Origin: Opeltia flavorubescens
Lineage: Eukaryota > Ascomycota > Lecanoromycetes > Teloschistales > Teloschistaceae
Reading direction: 5' to 3'
Assembly: GCA_000442125.1 (NCBI GenBank)
Contig: KE546971.1
Span: 1,304,583-1,368,582, forward strand
DNA: 64,000 bases
Position numbers and translations under genes: made by a program
Notes under the pieces: generated by a model
Seen by the model: the letters and a program-made list of their open reading frames with translations, nothing else
What the model was told of the DNA's origin: nothing
The model's database searches: none
Shown: positions 63,485 to 64,000 of the stretch, piece after piece
How positions within the stretch are numbered: the stretch's first letter is position 1
How the letters are laid out: each line of letters begins with the position of its first letter

Positions 63485-63879
63485 CTATCGTTCGATTGAG
63501 CGACTGGATTGCGGGTCCTTTTTGATGAGTGTGTAGAGCTGGTGCTCAAGATTCTGTAGGTGATCTTTAGATGGTTAGGAATCAGAGATGGAGTGTGTAA
63601 TAAGGAGTATTTGTACGGGTTTGTTGAGCCATGTTCTCCTCGGTCTCGAGTTTGTGCCACACCAGGTATAAGACCTGATACGTGCAGAGAGCACCCAGGA
63701 ACACCTTCGCGATAGGGCGACCGAAGCTCTTATAGAACCCAACCTTCTGAAATTAGTAGTGAAATTAATTATGACCAGATCGATGTTACATGAGGTGATT
63801 CTCTTGCGGCATTAGTGCTGCTTGTCCGGAAAGACTGCTTAAAGTGCACAGCCGGCCTGATCTTGGTGTATACAGGCAT
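63485..63879 (-). CDS. Predicted small mitochondrial single-pass membrane protein, 3 exons, 99 aa
   Basis: Minus-strand exons are 63879-63790, 63746-63617 and 63564-63485 (300 nt with stop). Intron 1 (63789-63747, 43 nt) and intron 2 (63616-63565, 52 nt) are GT-AG; intron 2 has a CTAAC branch-site match close to its AG. Residues 1-30 (MPVYTKIRPAVHFKQSFRTS..) are basic and hydroxylated with a single late acidic residue, typical of a mitochondrial presequence. Next comes VGFYKSFGRPIAK, a hydrophobic segment VFLGALCTYQVLYLVW (one membrane span), then a charged helical tail (..KLETEEN.., ..LQNLEHQLYTLIKKD..) that looks like a short coiled coil. Splicing keeps one frame throughout, with the TAG at 63487-63485. 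It resembles small fungal inner-membrane proteins, but I cannot name the family. It lies 471 bp from the RIPed block. Intron 1 is short, so its donor site is the least certain part. Confidence 0.72.
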
Positions 63880-64000
63880 CTTACGCAAGTCGGTCATTAA
63901 TTACCGACCCGATGAATGCTCTGTTCTTACCACTAAAAATTACTCTACAAAAAGTACTGTCGGGCCTCGGTCCGCGACTCGCGTGACCGCGCGCCTGCTG
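63880..64000 (-). promoter_or_regulatory. Probable 5' UTR/promoter of the mitochondrial-protein gene
   Basis: Sequence upstream of the start codon on the minus strand, G+C-rich at the far end. A run TTACGCAAGTCGGTCATTAA precedes the ATG region. No specific promoter element is asserted. Confidence 0.3.

Noticed and set aside
63421-63660. 79-codon minus-strand open frame
   Set aside because: Overlaps exons 2 and 3 of the spliced gene in another frame and reads through intron 2; the spliced model is better supported.

Overview
The window is a block of fungal heterochromatin about 63 kb long, followed by about 1 kb of ordinary DNA. Positions 1-63014 are extremely A+T-rich and built almost entirely of nested, mutated transposable elements. 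The mutation pattern is that of RIP (repeat-induced point mutation): C-to-T and G-to-A changes focused on CpA/TpG. By hand count, bases 1-600 hold 3 CA, 3 TG and 13 CG, so CpA/TpG is depleted while CpG is largely spared. Three families of Ty3/Gypsy chromoviruses and one Ty1/Copia element can still be read if stop codons are taken as mutated Gln/Trp codons. All this points to a filamentous ascomycete (Pezizomycotina) with AT-rich isochores. I cannot name the species.

Layout. 1-6045: a Ty1/Copia relic on the minus strand, cut by a 464-bp Mutator-type MITE. 6046-6503: the 5' end of a minus-strand Gypsy-1 element. 6504-8170: unclassified. 8171-13870: a second minus-strand Gypsy-1, truncated at its 5' end and carrying two copies of a short element of about 0.4 kb ('S element'). 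13871-14753: a hairpin, an 18-bp tandem repeat and a divergent S relative. 14754-22135: Gypsy-2, complete, with 213-bp LTRs and a 5-bp target duplication. 22159-36296: a 14.1-kb unit bounded by the same termini as the MITEs and by a perfect 9-bp target duplication. 37027-37423: another S element. 38031-42851: an internally deleted Gypsy-1. 42852-44532 plus 52225-52829: a minus-strand Gypsy relic split by Gypsy-3 (44538-52219, 257-bp LTRs, 5-bp target duplication). 52830-60874: the longest Gypsy-1, with a nested MITE and S element. 61192-61655: a third full MITE. 62865-63014: a truncated MITE end, at which the AT-rich block stops.

From 63015 composition is normal. A three-exon gene on the minus strand (63485-63879) encodes a predicted 99-aa mitochondrial single-pass membrane protein. 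No single open reading frame covers it. I recognise no other functional gene.

The most interesting points are: the 14.1-kb Mutator-like unit with its exactly 464-bp derivatives; the S element, whose copies are all 383-397 bp and keep a nearly unmutated head inside RIP-saturated hosts; the coincidence of the isochore edge with a transposon terminus; and chromodomains in all three Gypsy families, which fits integration targeted to heterochromatin.
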